Shown here: piece after piece, positions 49,995 through 60,512 of the stretch | How the letters are laid out: each line of letters begins with the position of its first letter | Position numbering within the stretch: position 1 is the stretch's first letter | Assembly: GCA_033063855.1 (NCBI GenBank) | Contig: CP093831.1 | Location: 3,348,001 to 3,412,000, forward strand | DNA: 64,000 nucleotides | Source: Smittia aterrima | Lineage: Eukaryota > Arthropoda > Insecta > Diptera > Chironomidae | Reading direction: 5' to 3' | Notes under the pieces: model-generated | Database searches by the model: none | What the model saw: only the letters and a program-made list of their open reading frames with translations | What the model was told of the DNA's origin: nothing | Program-made: the position numbers and the translations under genes

Positions 49995-50869
49995 TCATGA
50001 ATAGTATTTTTTGACTTCATCGATGATTTGTTCAATTGTGTCTTCTGTCACTGATAAGAATCTCTTTGAACGTCGACTGAAATAATAAATATCTCCTGTG
50101 TAAATGTCAAACCAGAGTGCGTGGATGTGAAGGTCGTGCTGTTCGAGTCGTCTTTTGAGGAAGCCATAGGATGCTACATTCTGAAGCTGTTGAAGTGTAT
50201 TTATCTGCGATAGCTTGTCTTCGATGGCAAATTTGTCATCGGGGTCGATATAAGCAACGAATTTCCTTAATGGCGTTTCAGCGGTGAACGTAAGCGGCTT
50301 GTCGAGGCCTACAAACAAATTAATTAGAAAACTCTGTAACTTTTGAGGATTCACCAACCGTGCTTTATCAAATGCTGAAACTTCTCCAAACTCGAGCCAG
50401 CATGAGTCGCAAGCCATGACCTCAATGGGGAAATCATTCGATTGTGACGTGAGGAGAACTCAGGATCTTGAAGCTGATAAAGCAAATTCATTGCCTTGCA
50501 ATCGCTATGCCCACAAACAATAATGTGTCTGATGTCGTTGACTACACAGCCCAGTTCGAGTCCTGCTGGTTCACAAGAGTAATGCTCATCTTGAAAGAAT
50601 TGACTGTGTGGAACGAGATTCCCTGCATTACGAATCACAAACATGTCACCAACGTGCGTGTCACTAGAGAAATTTTTTCCTTTTAATATTTCAATTTCAG
50701 GAATTTAATTTGCGACTTACGTGAAACGTGTCGGGATCATTCTTGAATCCATGCATGTGAAGAAAACAGCTTTGGGTTCAGGATTGTCTCTGACCTTTTG
50801 AAATTCACGGACCATCTCAGCTCTAGTTGTGTGCCGATATCTCATGACTCCTCTTAAAATTCGTTCCAT
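49995..50869 (-). CDS. CAHbeta: Beta-class carbonic anhydrase
   Basis: Three exons (50869-50721, 50663-50359, 50308-49995) give 255 aa, the length of the Drosophila enzyme. Zinc-site motifs are in place: FFTCMDSRM (Cys and the Asp-Arg dyad) and VCGHSDCK (His and Cys ligands). Other family stretches: VIRNAGNLVPHS, GCVVNDIRHII, TPLRKFVAYIDP, LHIHALWFDIYTGDIYYFSR. It hydrates CO2 to bicarbonate; the insect beta-CA is mitochondrial in Drosophila. The second intron uses a weak donor (GTTGGT) six bases... upstream of a better-looking GTGAAT; only the weak one keeps the reading frame into GLDKPLTF. Confidence 0.95.
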
Positions 50870-51539
50870 GATAAAATCTCAATCTATTCACTAGAAAAGT
50901 AATAAACTAATTGATCATTTCATATTTTTCGAATGAACGAGTGACGACAACGAATGTCAAATGAAAATTTTGGCAAATTATCGTGTTTCATCGAATCAAA
51001 TATCAAATTGACGTCAGAAACTTGCATATTTTCAGAAATTGAAACTTTGTCATCGAAATCTTTTTACCTTGGCCCTTTGTACACTTTTCTTTCTTATCAC
51101 TAAGTTACATAAATCAATCACAAGCTATCGCTAAAGCACTTTTCTTCCCATAACTTGATGTGTCAAAATCTGGCGGAATTCATTCGACCTGTTGTTTTCA
51201 TTCGATCGACACTACAACTTCACTCAAACGACGTCTCACGTTGATGAAAAGAACGTTGCGCAAAATATGTTTTCTCTGGAATTATTTATTATCTCTTTCG
51301 TTAATTGTTACTTTATAGTTTTTAATCCAAAGTTCTTATCAAAAAAACAAAATTTCTTTTAATGAACATAACAAAGTCTCTCGATGATGAACGAATTAAT
51401 TTGTATAACAAAGCGATCGATGAGTGGAAGAAATCATAAAATCGATCAGCTTCAAATTTTGATTTGGCAACGATGATGTCGTCAGATTGCATTTGGTCCA
51501 TTGCGAAACGAACAAAACGACTTTCCATTATCGTCGATA
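50870..51539. other. Carbonic anhydrase promoter and RagA 3' region
   Basis: About 670 bp between two genes read in the same (minus) direction. The short open frame at 51322-51528 has no motif. Nothing else recognised. Confidence 0.5.
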
Positions 51540-52638
51540 TCAGTTATAGTTGTTAAGTGATTGATACGACGAAATCGAGTTGTTGAGCGGGTTCTCGAGT
51601 TCTTCGAAATATTTTCGAGCGTTACGGATATTGATAAGCGTCGCTTCTGAAGGCATCTGTGGATCGCTAGACTGAATCACCATGATGTATGTGTTGCTGG
51701 TGAATGTGTCGATGAAGGCAGCAAATTGACTATTCCGCACTTCCATTGACTGGAACTTTGCGCCCAGTTTAGCGCATGAGAGCTTAAACTGTTTGATTAT
51801 GTTGGAGACCTTTTCGAATCTATGTGAGTCCGAATGGTGTTTGAGTTGACAATGAGAAATGACCAGAAACGTTGCTCGCTCGAACAGTAACACCTCGTCA
51901 GCATCGAGAATAGTTGCAAACTGTTGTAACGAATTCTCTAGTGACTTCACATTCGGGATGAGTTGGTAGACGATTGAGCTCCATGCACGATAAAGTGTCT
52001 CATCCCAAATGGATGTTCGAAAAGCTGTGCACTCGAGAGGCAGTGACAACTTCTTCAGATCTTCCTGTCGCGTTCTAAAAATAGATTCTCGCTGATCTTC
52101 CTGAACTAAATCCATTTTGTGGATGAGACAGAAAATTTTCGCTTCCGGCGAGAAGTTGAGTATTGCCTCCAGGCAAGACTGATAATAGTGCATATCCTTA
52201 TCGAACTCTCTCGATTCTACATCGAAGACGTAAATTAAAACCTCAACATTCCGAAAGATGTTTTCCTTCTGCGACTGGAAATATTGGTCCATGTAACTCT
52301 CTTGGCCACCGCAATCCCATAAATTCAAGACGAGATTTCCAAGGAATCTGACATGTGAGTGCTCGACATCTAAAAGAATTTTTATAGTCAATAAGTGGCC
52401 ATTGAACTCTATTAAACAAGACGAATTTAATACGAACCTATTGTCGCTCCTAGACGACGTGTGTCTCTTGCTATGTAGTTAGCGAAGATGATTGACCGCA
52501 TGCTCGTCTTTCCTGAGCCGGATTTGCCCATTAACAGAACCTAGAATAAAACGTAGAACCATTTTAATTTCCTAGTAAAAAATCAAAACAAAAGCAAAAT
52601 ATTTCAAGGACGTCACTCAAACTTACCTTCTTCTTCAT
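51540..52638 (-). CDS. RagA-B: Ras-related GTPase RagA/B
   Basis: Three exons (52638-52627, 52540-52438, 52369-51540) give 314 aa (human RagA 313, fly 311). The first exon codes only MKKK. Then [20 protein letters not shown] (P-loop), [18 protein letters not shown], the switch II WDCGGQ, and HKMDLVQED in place of the usual NKXD, which is typical of RagA/B. The C-terminal roadblock-like domain follows (about 185-300: [32 protein letters not shown]). Role: forms heterodimers with RagC/D on lysosomes and recruits TORC1 when amino acids are present. The open frame's apparent start MTIKILL lies in the intron and was rejected. It is divergent to Dullard. Confidence 0.96.
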
Positions 52639-52954
52639 CGTTTTGCTTTTTGTCTTTTGTAAACTGTTGTTGCTACTAAGAATAAACTTTCGATGACAAT
52701 CCTGAGATAATTTCTTAGTTTGATAAAGTTTACAGAAAATCGAATAAGATAAGAAATTTTAGTTCAAAACTGATCTTACGAGGGAGAGAAGTGATCTTAG
52801 TTGCTTACTATTACGACCAGTTGTGCTCAGTTCACAAAACCAAAATTTCTCGCTCACCAGCTTATAAAAAAACGTCATTAAATGCAGTTTAGACAAAATC
52901 AATCAGGATTTTAATCGTATAAAAGTGATATTCAATTGTGTGGGCCTCGTAATA
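52639..52954. promoter_or_regulatory. Bidirectional promoter region, RagA / Dullard
   Basis: 316 bp between divergent start codons; must hold both promoters and leaders. No clear TATA box. Confidence 0.5.
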
Positions 52955-54023
52955 ATGTCAAAATTTCCGATTATGAGCTTTCGATGGATTTTTCAGCTTC
53001 TGAACAAATTATGGGTTTTCTTCTCGTATCTCTGCAACAAACAGTTCAGAAAAGTACTTCAATATCAGCCGGTCAAGTACGATCTTTACCCGCTGTCACC
53101 AGGTTTGTTAAGCAGCTTCACACTTTCGCTTGATCGTGAGTAAAAAATTTCAATTTTAGTTTCGAGACATCGTCTAAGTTTGGTCCAGCGGAAGACACTC
53201 GTGCTTGATCTCGATGAAACGCTTATTCATTCACATCATGACGGTCTTCCTCGAAACCCATCTATAAAGCCTGGCACACCACACGATTTCACGGTGAGTT
53301 TAGCTTGAAAAATCAATTTTTCATTCAACAAAATCTCGAGAGTCTTATTTCAAGCTTGTGAAAAGAAGAAGACATAAAAATAGAAGCGGAAAACTTTCAC
53401 TTCGTTGAGATGCTACAACTTGCTAATGATCACGATTGCTCTTATTCCAGGTATCAGTGGTAATTGATCGTCATCCCGTAAGATTTTTCGTTCACAAGCG
53501 ACCACACGTCGACTTTTTCCTCGACATTGTTTCGCAATGGTATGACCTGGTAGTGTTCACAGCAAGCATGGAGATTTACGGTGCTGCAGTGGCTGACAAA
53601 CTGGATAATGGAAGAAATATCCTCAATCGAAGGTACGTCTTTTAAAGTTTTATTCTTAATTTCATCATCATGAGGAAAATCTTTTTCATTTTCCACAGAT
53701 ATTACCGACAACATTGCACACCCGACTTCGGCTCGTACACAAAGGATTTATCTGCAATATGTGGAGATCTCAATCGAATATTTATCATTGATAATTCACC
53801 TGGCGCGTACAGACGCTTTCCTAACAACGCCATACCCATTAAAACTTGGATCTCAGGTTAGTGAAACTTACAATCTCAATAAACTATTTATATTAAAATT
53901 TTAATTTTAGATCCATCCGACATCTCTCTGCTTTCGCTCTTGCCGCTACTGGACGCTCTAAGATTCACCTACGACGTTCGGTCGGTGTTGTCACGTAATT
54001 TACACCTCCACCGTGTCTATTAG
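52955..54023 (+). CDS. Dd: CTD nuclear envelope phosphatase 1 (Dullard)
   Basis: Five exons (52955-53102, 53160-53293, 53451-53632, 53699-53856, 53911-54023) give 244 aa, as in human CTDNEP1. An N-terminal hydrophobic segment (FQLLNKLWVFFSYLC) fits the membrane anchor. The HAD/FCP catalytic motif is DLDETLIHSHHD, followed by VRFFVHKRPHVDFFL, VVFTASMEIYGAAVADKLD, YYRQHCTPDFGSYTKDLS and IIDNSPGAYRRFPNNAIPI. Ends SRNLHLHRVY. Role: Ser/Thr phosphatase of nuclear envelope and ER that activates lipin and lowers BMP signalling. The Met at 52973 (MSFRWIF) is a possible alternative start. Confidence 0.96.
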
Positions 54024-55137
54024 TTTGCTTAAGAGTTATCATCGTCACCACCATCGGTTTCAACTTACTTTAAAGCCAATTGAGGTTTTGTGCGTGAACG
54101 TAACGAGAATTTAATTAAAATGATTTATCGAGACAATTTTCCTTTTTATGTTTTTACATTAAAAACTAAAATTGCATTGTACATCGTTTTATGTCCAAGC
54201 CGAAGTGAGAGAATGTGAGATCGAGACAGTTTTAGTTACGAAAAATTGTGGGGAAAACTGATAAGAGCAAGAAATATTTTGCTATTGAAGAAAAAAAGTG
54301 GAAAGTTCAACGGCTGATCTACAAATGACTTCGCTAAGCAACTTGTAAATATTCTTAAGATTACAAAGAGAAGAAAACATTGATTAACAAAGTGTTGAGT
54401 ATGATCAAATGTCAGATTATCCTATTGTTCCCAAGTCACGCGAACCTTTTTGATGAAATATAAAATCAACTTTTTTATCGTCGTCATTCAAACATTTTCA
54501 AAATTATCGTCAACTTTTTGCAAGTAATGTGGAAACAATTAGCGAATTTTGTAGTTAAGGAAGAGGAAAATATGTCAAGATGAAAAAAGATTTTCTCGGG
54601 AAGTGTCCAAGTGAGTCAGTTTTGCATTTTCGTTTCAATTTGTGTACGACGAAGAAATTCTCGCGCATAAATATCATCACAAATTATTTTTAAATATAAT
54701 AAGCGACACCGACTCTCGTAAAGTTCAGTTTTGTACGTCAATGATGATGTTCACAATACTCGAACTAAGAGCAAACCATTGACGAAGAAATCTCTCGCGA
54801 GGAACGACGAAGCTTCTCTGAGTTTCAAACGTGTCACAATGACCTAAAATTGTTTTCCCTACCCGCTCAAGCACGCGTTACAATGTTTCATGTGCGCTGT
54901 GACTATATTTGTTTTCTTTCTTAATTTCCTTAATTATTATTGGACTTCAAAGTCTTCTCTTTTGCCTTAGTTAGTTAATGAAATTCCTTCTTAGCAAACA
55001 AAACTTTGTAAATTTGTTTATTTTTATGAATGACCGACCCACACGTGAGAAGCGACGAATGTTTTAAGTTTAAGGACATGGAGAAAAGACGGAAATAAAT
55101 GAAACGAATTTGAAATATGAAAATTTATTGTTTTATT
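54024..55137. other. Convergent intergenic region, Dullard / ARFRP1
   Basis: About 1.1 kb of AT-rich DNA between converging genes, presumably including the 3' UTR of Dullard. For ARFRP1 the AATAAA at 55137-55132 follows its stop directly and another is at 55129-55124. No other gene seen. Confidence 0.5.
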
Positions 55138-55802
55138 TTAATCATCCTGAGATTTCGGTGGTCGAACTATGCTATTGAGTTTCAGTGCATCTACGAGCCA
55201 TTCGATAGCTTCTTCTACACCTTCGCCTGTAAGTCCTGATGTGGGAATGGTTAGACAATAGCGACGACCGATCAATGGTCCATGCTGTTGAAATACTGGT
55301 TTGATTTCTCGAACTCCCATGCAATCTTCGATATCTTGCTTATTCGCTAATATTAGAAGGGGCACTCCAGAAAGAAACTCGTTCTTGATCATTTTATCAA
55401 AAAGCTCTTTGCTCTCATTCATTCGATCTCTGTCGTTCGAGTCCACCACGTAAATAACACCATGACACTCGTCGTAATACTAAAACAGATAATTTGTTTA
55501 AGAAACGCGTCAGCAATTGAAAAGAAAACTGAACTTACTTTATCCCAAAGCGATTGAAGCTCTCGCTGACCTCCAAGATCCCAGAAGTTTAGTCGTATTC
55601 GCTCAATGTCTATTTGTCCAATATTTAGTCCAACTGTTGTCGTAATATGCTTTAAATTCAATCCTTTATAATTTTTAGTGAATCGAGTTTTTGCTGTTTC
55701 TAAAAATGTTGATTTTCCAGCGTCATCCAATCCGAGAATGAGCACATTGAATTCATCTTTCTTTGTCAGTAATTTGTAGAATCCTGTCGCTAAATGATAC
55801 AT
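55138..55802 (-). CDS. Arfrp1: ADP-ribosylation factor-related protein 1
   Basis: Two exons (55802-55539 and 55479-55138) give 201 aa, the human length. It starts MYHLATGFYKLL; the Met-Tyr start is the N-terminal acetylation/Sys1 recognition feature of this family instead of myristoylation. Motifs: P-loop GLDDAGKST, ITTTVGLNIG (switch I), WDLGGQ (switch II), NKQD. The ending IVRPPKSQDD corresponds to the human VHRPPRQ tail. Role: trans-Golgi GTPase that recruits Arl1 and golgins. Divergent to the HTH gene with 178 bp between starts. Confidence 0.95.
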
Positions 55803-55980
55803 TACAAGGCTTTTGACTTTGAAATAATTTTGTTTTGATTTTTGTTAATTTAGTTCTAGAATTATTCACTAGACGGCGCCGTAGTCACAAAATTTTGTAA
55901 ACAAAAACAAATTTCTAAGAAAGAATCGGAGTTTATCGCTTTCTGGCATTGCAAACTCTGATTAAACAAAGTTCTTCGAA
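55803..55980. promoter_or_regulatory. Bidirectional promoter region, ARFRP1 / HTH gene
   Basis: Only 178 bp separate the divergent start codons, the tightest pair in the window. Confidence 0.5.
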
Positions 55981-57852
55981 ATGAGCGACATTAGTACAAA
56001 AGATGTAAGTGAAAGAAATGTTTTTAAATTATAATTTTAATCAAAATTTCTTATTTTTTAGGAAAGTCAAGATGAGTTCGCTGATAAAAGTAAAATTATG
56101 AAGAGAAAACATATTACGTTGACAATTGAAGAAAAATTGAGGATAATCGCACTAGTTGAAGATGGAGGATCTCGACAAACGATAGCGAGTCAATTCGGAA
56201 TAGGCAAGAGCACCGTACACGATATTCACAAGAGAAGAGACAAGATTCGAGAGTTTGCAATATCAAAAAGTTCTAATGATATTTGCAAGCGACGAAGAGT
56301 TGACACTAATGTTCGGAATAACTTCAAAGAAGAGATAGCAGAAGAAGAGCTGACAGAATCAATCGAGTCCTTTGACTACCAAGAAATCAACGAACATGGT
56401 TACGAGATTGTTTATGAATCAGGATGCTCAATCCCAGTCGTCTCCAATACTATAACTGATGACAAACAGGTCATCGAATCAAAACCTGAACCCAAACCAA
56501 AACGAAAGTCAAGAACATTAACGTTCCGTGAAAAGTACGAAGCGATTAATATGATTAGCAATGGATCGCCTGTTCCCCATGTTTGTGAGCAATTCGGAAT
56601 TGGACGAACTACTGTCTACGACATCATGCGAAAGAAACAGGAAATCGAGGACTTTGTAGAGAAATCCAATTGTGATGAACGCCTAAATCGCAGAACATTC
56701 AAGAAATCAAAGTTTCCTGAGGTTGAAGAGAGAGTCGTTGCCTGGTGCGATAGTCGAGTAAATTACACAAAACATGAATTTTATGATTACGCAAAGGCGA
56801 CTTTTGAAAATTGTAAGGAAAGCGGAGCTGCGTCGATTCCCAGTGGATTCTGTGGAAGTTGGTCGTGGTCAAAGCGATTTTTCAGTCGACATCCAAATCT
56901 GAAGCAAAAGTTAGTGAAAGATTCAGGAGAGCCAGAAGAAGATGACATTGACATGTCAAGAATTACCGAATACCTTGAAGATAGTACATTCGAAGAGAAA
57001 TTCAAAACTGTTCATGTAAAAGACAACTGGATCAAATGTTTGACACACAGTGAGAAACTCCAAGTGCTTAAAAAAATAGATGCTGGCAAAAAGATTGAAG
57101 ATATCGCTGAATTTTATCAAGTTCCCAAGACAACAATCTGTGAAATATTTAAACGAAGAAACGAGCTTCGAAATACAACTTCAAATAAATCAGTTCATCT
57201 GGGGAGAACAGCCAGACATCCGAAGTACCCTCAATTAGAGTTAGAACTACTTCAGTGGTGCCTAAATCAGAAAAACTTTCCCCTCACCAATGTTCTTATT
57301 GCTGAAAAAGCGTCGTGCCTCTTTGATACCTTAGAACTTAAAGGAAATTTTAATCCTTCCTATCAATGGGCTAAAAAGTTTGTACAGCGATATCCAGAGA
57401 TATGCACGAAACAAGAGTTCAAATCTGAGGCTGATACACAAGAGGAAAATGTTGTTGAACAAGAAATCGAAGAAGAGTCAACGGCAATTGAAGAGGAAGA
57501 ATCGTTTGATGACATGGAAACTTTTGTATTCCCTAATGACTATGAAGAGGAATATATTGTCGAAGAATTAGATCAACAGCTCTATGATACTGATAACGTA
57601 GAAACAGTTGAGGCAATAGAAGCGATTAAAATAGAAGAAGATGAAGAAGAATCTCACGAGATAGTTGAAAATCATTCAGATGCTCGCAAAAATGGTTTTA
57701 TCATGTCATCAGATGATATAGCGCATGTTCCAGACGCGATTGCATTAAAAAGCCTCAAGATTCTCATAAAATATTCAGAGCAACAGGGACACACTGACAT
57801 TTTGTCGCACCTCATCGATTATCAGAACCAACTGAATTTTGACAGCTCATAA
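55981..57852 (+). CDS. Triple CENP-B/pogo-type helix-turn-helix protein
   Basis: Exon 1 (55981-56004) codes MSDISTKD and joins exon 2 (56062-57852), total 604 aa. Three psq/CENP-B N-terminal-type HTH domains are visible: about residues 25-70 (LTIEEKLRIIALVEDGGS ... FGIGKSTVHDI), 159-204 (LTFREKYEAINMISNGSP ... FGIGRTTVYDI) and 333-377 (LTHSEKLQVLKKIDAGKK ... VPKTTICEI). The second and third are each followed by a CENPB-type DNA-binding domain (about 226-295 and 396-457; WCDSR ... WSKRFFSRHP and WCLNQ ... WAKKFVQRYP). A long acidic region and a helical tail (ALKSLKILIKYSEQQG) close it. There is no DDE transposase core. It is read as a domesticated Tigger/jerky-like DNA-binding protein; function unknown. 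AATAAA at 57896-57901. Confidence 0.85.
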
Positions 57853-57955
57853 ATTCGAAGAGTTGTTGCCTGTTTGTTCTCTAGATAAATGAGCCAATAA
57901 ATAATTTTACTCAAGGTTGTCATTTCTTGAGTATTTCAAGCAATCATTTGTTTGG

Positions 57956-57992
57956 TATATAAAGTCAAAGGATGATCGTTCATTGATCAGTT
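57956..57992 (+). promoter_or_regulatory. TATA box and initiator of the secreted-protein gene
   Basis: TATATAAA at 57956-57963 is followed about 30 bp later by an arthropod-type initiator, ATCAGTT (57986-57992). This predicts transcription start near 57989 and a 5' leader of about 48 nt. Confidence 0.6.
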
Positions 57993-58036
57993 GCTTTTCT
58001 TCCCGCAGGTTCAACTTAAAAATAAAAGTGGTTAAA

Positions 58037-58687
58037 ATGAGACTTAATGTCATCATTACAGTTCTCGCAGTTGCTGTCAGTTGCGACTCAGTCTTTGGTG
58101 GATCTGAAAAAAATATCAATGATCAAGATTTCAATACGAGACCAATTCAAGATATGACCGAGCTATTCGAAGATATCTGGGAAGCTCTAGGACCGCTTCA
58201 GAACTACCTTCAATTTTTCTCGAGAACTTTAAAATCTGTCTCAGCTGTAGATCAATTGATGAAATCAGCTGGGTTAGTGAAACAGGAAGTTGATATTCTC
58301 ACGAGATTGGCAGACGAAGCTGAGAAGATTATGAGTTTCTGGTTGACTTTGGAAAAGTTTCAAAATGTCTCTGATTGTTTTATGGAATCAAGAAAGAGAA
58401 ACAAAGATGATAACTACGAAGAGAAATTTTCTGCATGCGACGATGTAAAACTCGAAACCGTTGAAAATTTCGCTAAGGAGATCATCGTGGGAATAAAAAT
58501 TTACAAAACTAAATTCGAGCGAATGATTGATACAATTCATCACGCAGCTGAAGCTGAGATTTACTATGCAAAAGAAAATTCCAATGAATTTGAAGCTCTT
58601 CAAACAATTATTGACGTGACGCAGCAGTTCAAGGAAGCAGCAGACTCAATCATCGCTTATGTAACACGTTTTAGGACGATGAACTAG
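58037..58687 (+). CDS. Putative secreted helical protein, orphan
   Basis: Intronless, 216 aa from the Met of MRLNVIITVLAVAVS at 58037; the open frame extends 40 codons upstream but that part is 5' leader and overlaps the TATA box. Residues 1-21 look like a signal peptide (hydrophobic core ending DSVFG). The rest is predicted mostly helical with heptad-like Leu/Ile spacing, many Glu/Lys, and only two Cys in the mature chain (NVSDCFMES and FSACDDVK), which could form one disulphide. I recognise no family. The strong TATA/initiator promoter suggests regulated, tissue-specific expression. AATAAA at 58731-58736. Confidence 0.75.
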   Translation: MRLNVIITVLAVAVSCDSVFGGSEKNINDQDFNTRPIQDMTELFEDIWEALGPLQNYLQFFSRTLKSVSAVDQLMKSAGLVKQEVDILTRLADEAEKIMSFWLTLEKFQNVSDCFMESRKRNKDDNYEEKFSACDDVKLETVENFAKEIIVGIKIYKTKFERMIDTIHHAAEAEIYYAKENSNEFEALQTIIDVTQQFKEAADSIIAYVTRFRTMN

Positions 58688-59183
58688 TTTTGAAAAATAT
58701 TTTAATCAAAAAGCTCCGATTTATTTTTTAAATAAAATTATTAATCAGAATCCTGTTCATGGTTTTATTATTTTCTTTACTTTCAAGAGGAAATACAATT
58801 TAATCGAAAGTGAATGAAACCCTCGTCATAATCTCAAAGAGATGATCTCTTGCTTCAACGATTCTTCTCGCTCTAGAAATATTGCAAATTATTACTTTTC
58901 TCATACGTGAGATTGCGTAACCGCTTTGCGAATTAACAGCTGTAAGTTGATCGCGTTGCTCGAAGCACAAAACCTCCTTCAATATTCTTCTTACACGACA
59001 ACAACTTACGCACACAGTTTGCGATTTCGGATTGATAATTTTTGTTTATGGCTTAAGCGATTCGATTGGAATACTTGTCCATTAAACTGGAATAGCTTTC
59101 AGTTGTTCTCGAACGGCAAAGCAGTGCAGATATCTCGTGTGTTAAGTTAAGCGAAATCGAAAGTGTTTTTCTCGTTGGCAATC
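58688..59183 (+). other. Intergenic, upstream of GILT copy 1
   Basis: 3' end of the secreted-protein gene and the promoter of the first GILT gene. Open frames on both strands are short and without motifs. Confidence 0.5.
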
Positions 59184-60042
59184 ATGAAACTTTGGATTTT
59201 TTTAGCGCTCGTTTCGCTTAACTTTGCACAAGTTGCGAAAGTAATTTTCATCGAATAAAGACAAATCTACAGAAATTTAATTAAATGCTTTTACATTTAG
59301 GTTAAAGTAGACGTTTACTACGAATCATTGTGTCCTGATTCGAGGAATTTCATTAACGAGCAACTATTGCCGATGTATAACAATTATAAGCAACACATGG
59401 ATATCACTTTCATCCCTTTCGGCAAATCAAATGTAAGTAGAGATCGCTCAAATATTATTCAATTGATATTATTCTTCCTCTTAGAGCTTCCAAACATCGC
59501 CAGATTCACCAATCGAGTTCGAATGCCAACATGGACAAGACGAGTGCTTTGGAAATAAAGTTCAAGGTTGCATGCTGAGTCGCATTCCCGATCAAGACAT
59601 GGTAAGTGTTTCATTTTGTCACTGTCAACCGACTTAAATAATCAAGGTCTCCGTTTTCTTTTTAATAGCAAGTTGAGTATGTCGGGTGTCAAATGAAAAA
59701 AGACTCTGACCGAACCCATCAAACTTGTGTCGAGCGATTAGGTTTCTCGTGGAATGAAATATTGCAATGTGCTCAAAGTGATTTCGCGACTCAACAACAG
59801 TTAAGCTTCGAACAAGCGACCCGTGAGTTTTCTTTAATTTTTTTCGTGAAAATTTCTAAAAACAGATTTTAATATTTCTAGTGCCAGTTGTCCAAGCTTT
59901 CAATTGGGTCCCGACGATCGTCTACAACGGACAAATAACTGAACAATCGCACACAGGACGAGCAGCTCCGTTACCTCAAATCATCTGCGACTTCATTCAG
60001 AATACAAACTCTGCATGTTCGTCGGCCAATCAACAAATTTAG
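59184..60042 (+). CDS. GILT-like thiol reductase, copy 1
   Basis: Five exons (59184-59240, 59301-59432, 59485-59601, 59669-59822, 59882-60042) give 206 aa. Signal peptide MKLWIFLALVSLNFAQ, then VDVYYESLCPDS with the active site as CXXS (Cys-Pro-Asp-Ser), and the GILT signature CQHGQDECFGNKVQGC in full (CQHG-X2-EC-X2-N-X4-C). Further Cys pairs and the VPTIVYNG segment (thioredoxin-fold cis-Pro region) match the family. Mammalian GILT reduces disulphides in lysosomes; insect GILTs act in immunity and redox balance. Loss of the second active-site Cys makes the reductase mechanism uncertain. AATAAA at 60080-60085. Confidence 0.92.
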
Positions 60043-60512
60043 GTTTTCAATCAACTTGCGATCAGAATTTGTTCCGTTGAATAAAAACATTTCAAACTGG
60101 AACGTGTTGTCAATTAGCTGATAAAGTCGTCGGATGTGTTGTACATTGTTTCGGGCGCTTACATTTACCGGGAATTGCATCGACTTATCTAAATATTCTC
60201 GTTAATATTCTTCTTTCGTTTCTCCCGTTTAACGTTCCGTTGACCTCGAATCAATGATTTTACGATTGTGACAATCTTTCTTTCCTCTCTCCAACTCGTT
60301 CTTAATCTAAATTCTGTTTCTCCTTACCAATCGGACACTCAAGCGATCATATTTTCTACCTGTTTTCATCTTTCTTCTCTTCAAGCTCGCCCAACATCGT
60401 CTGTGAAACTACTGACTTCGTTTGAGTTTACGAAAATCTTTATGAAGAAATCGTGAGAATCGTGAACTTTTTGATTTCAGTTGTTTCTCGTTTCTCGAAC
60501 AGTAAGCACACA
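60043..60512 (+). other. Intergenic between the two GILT genes
   Basis: 3' UTR of copy 1 and the promoter of copy 2. The open frame at 60268-60456 shows no family motif. Confidence 0.5.

Noticed and set aside
52370..52391. Apparent start MTIKILL of the RagA open frame
   Set aside because: It lies within the intron; the P-loop exon 52540-52438 joins at 52369 and gives the complete GTPase.
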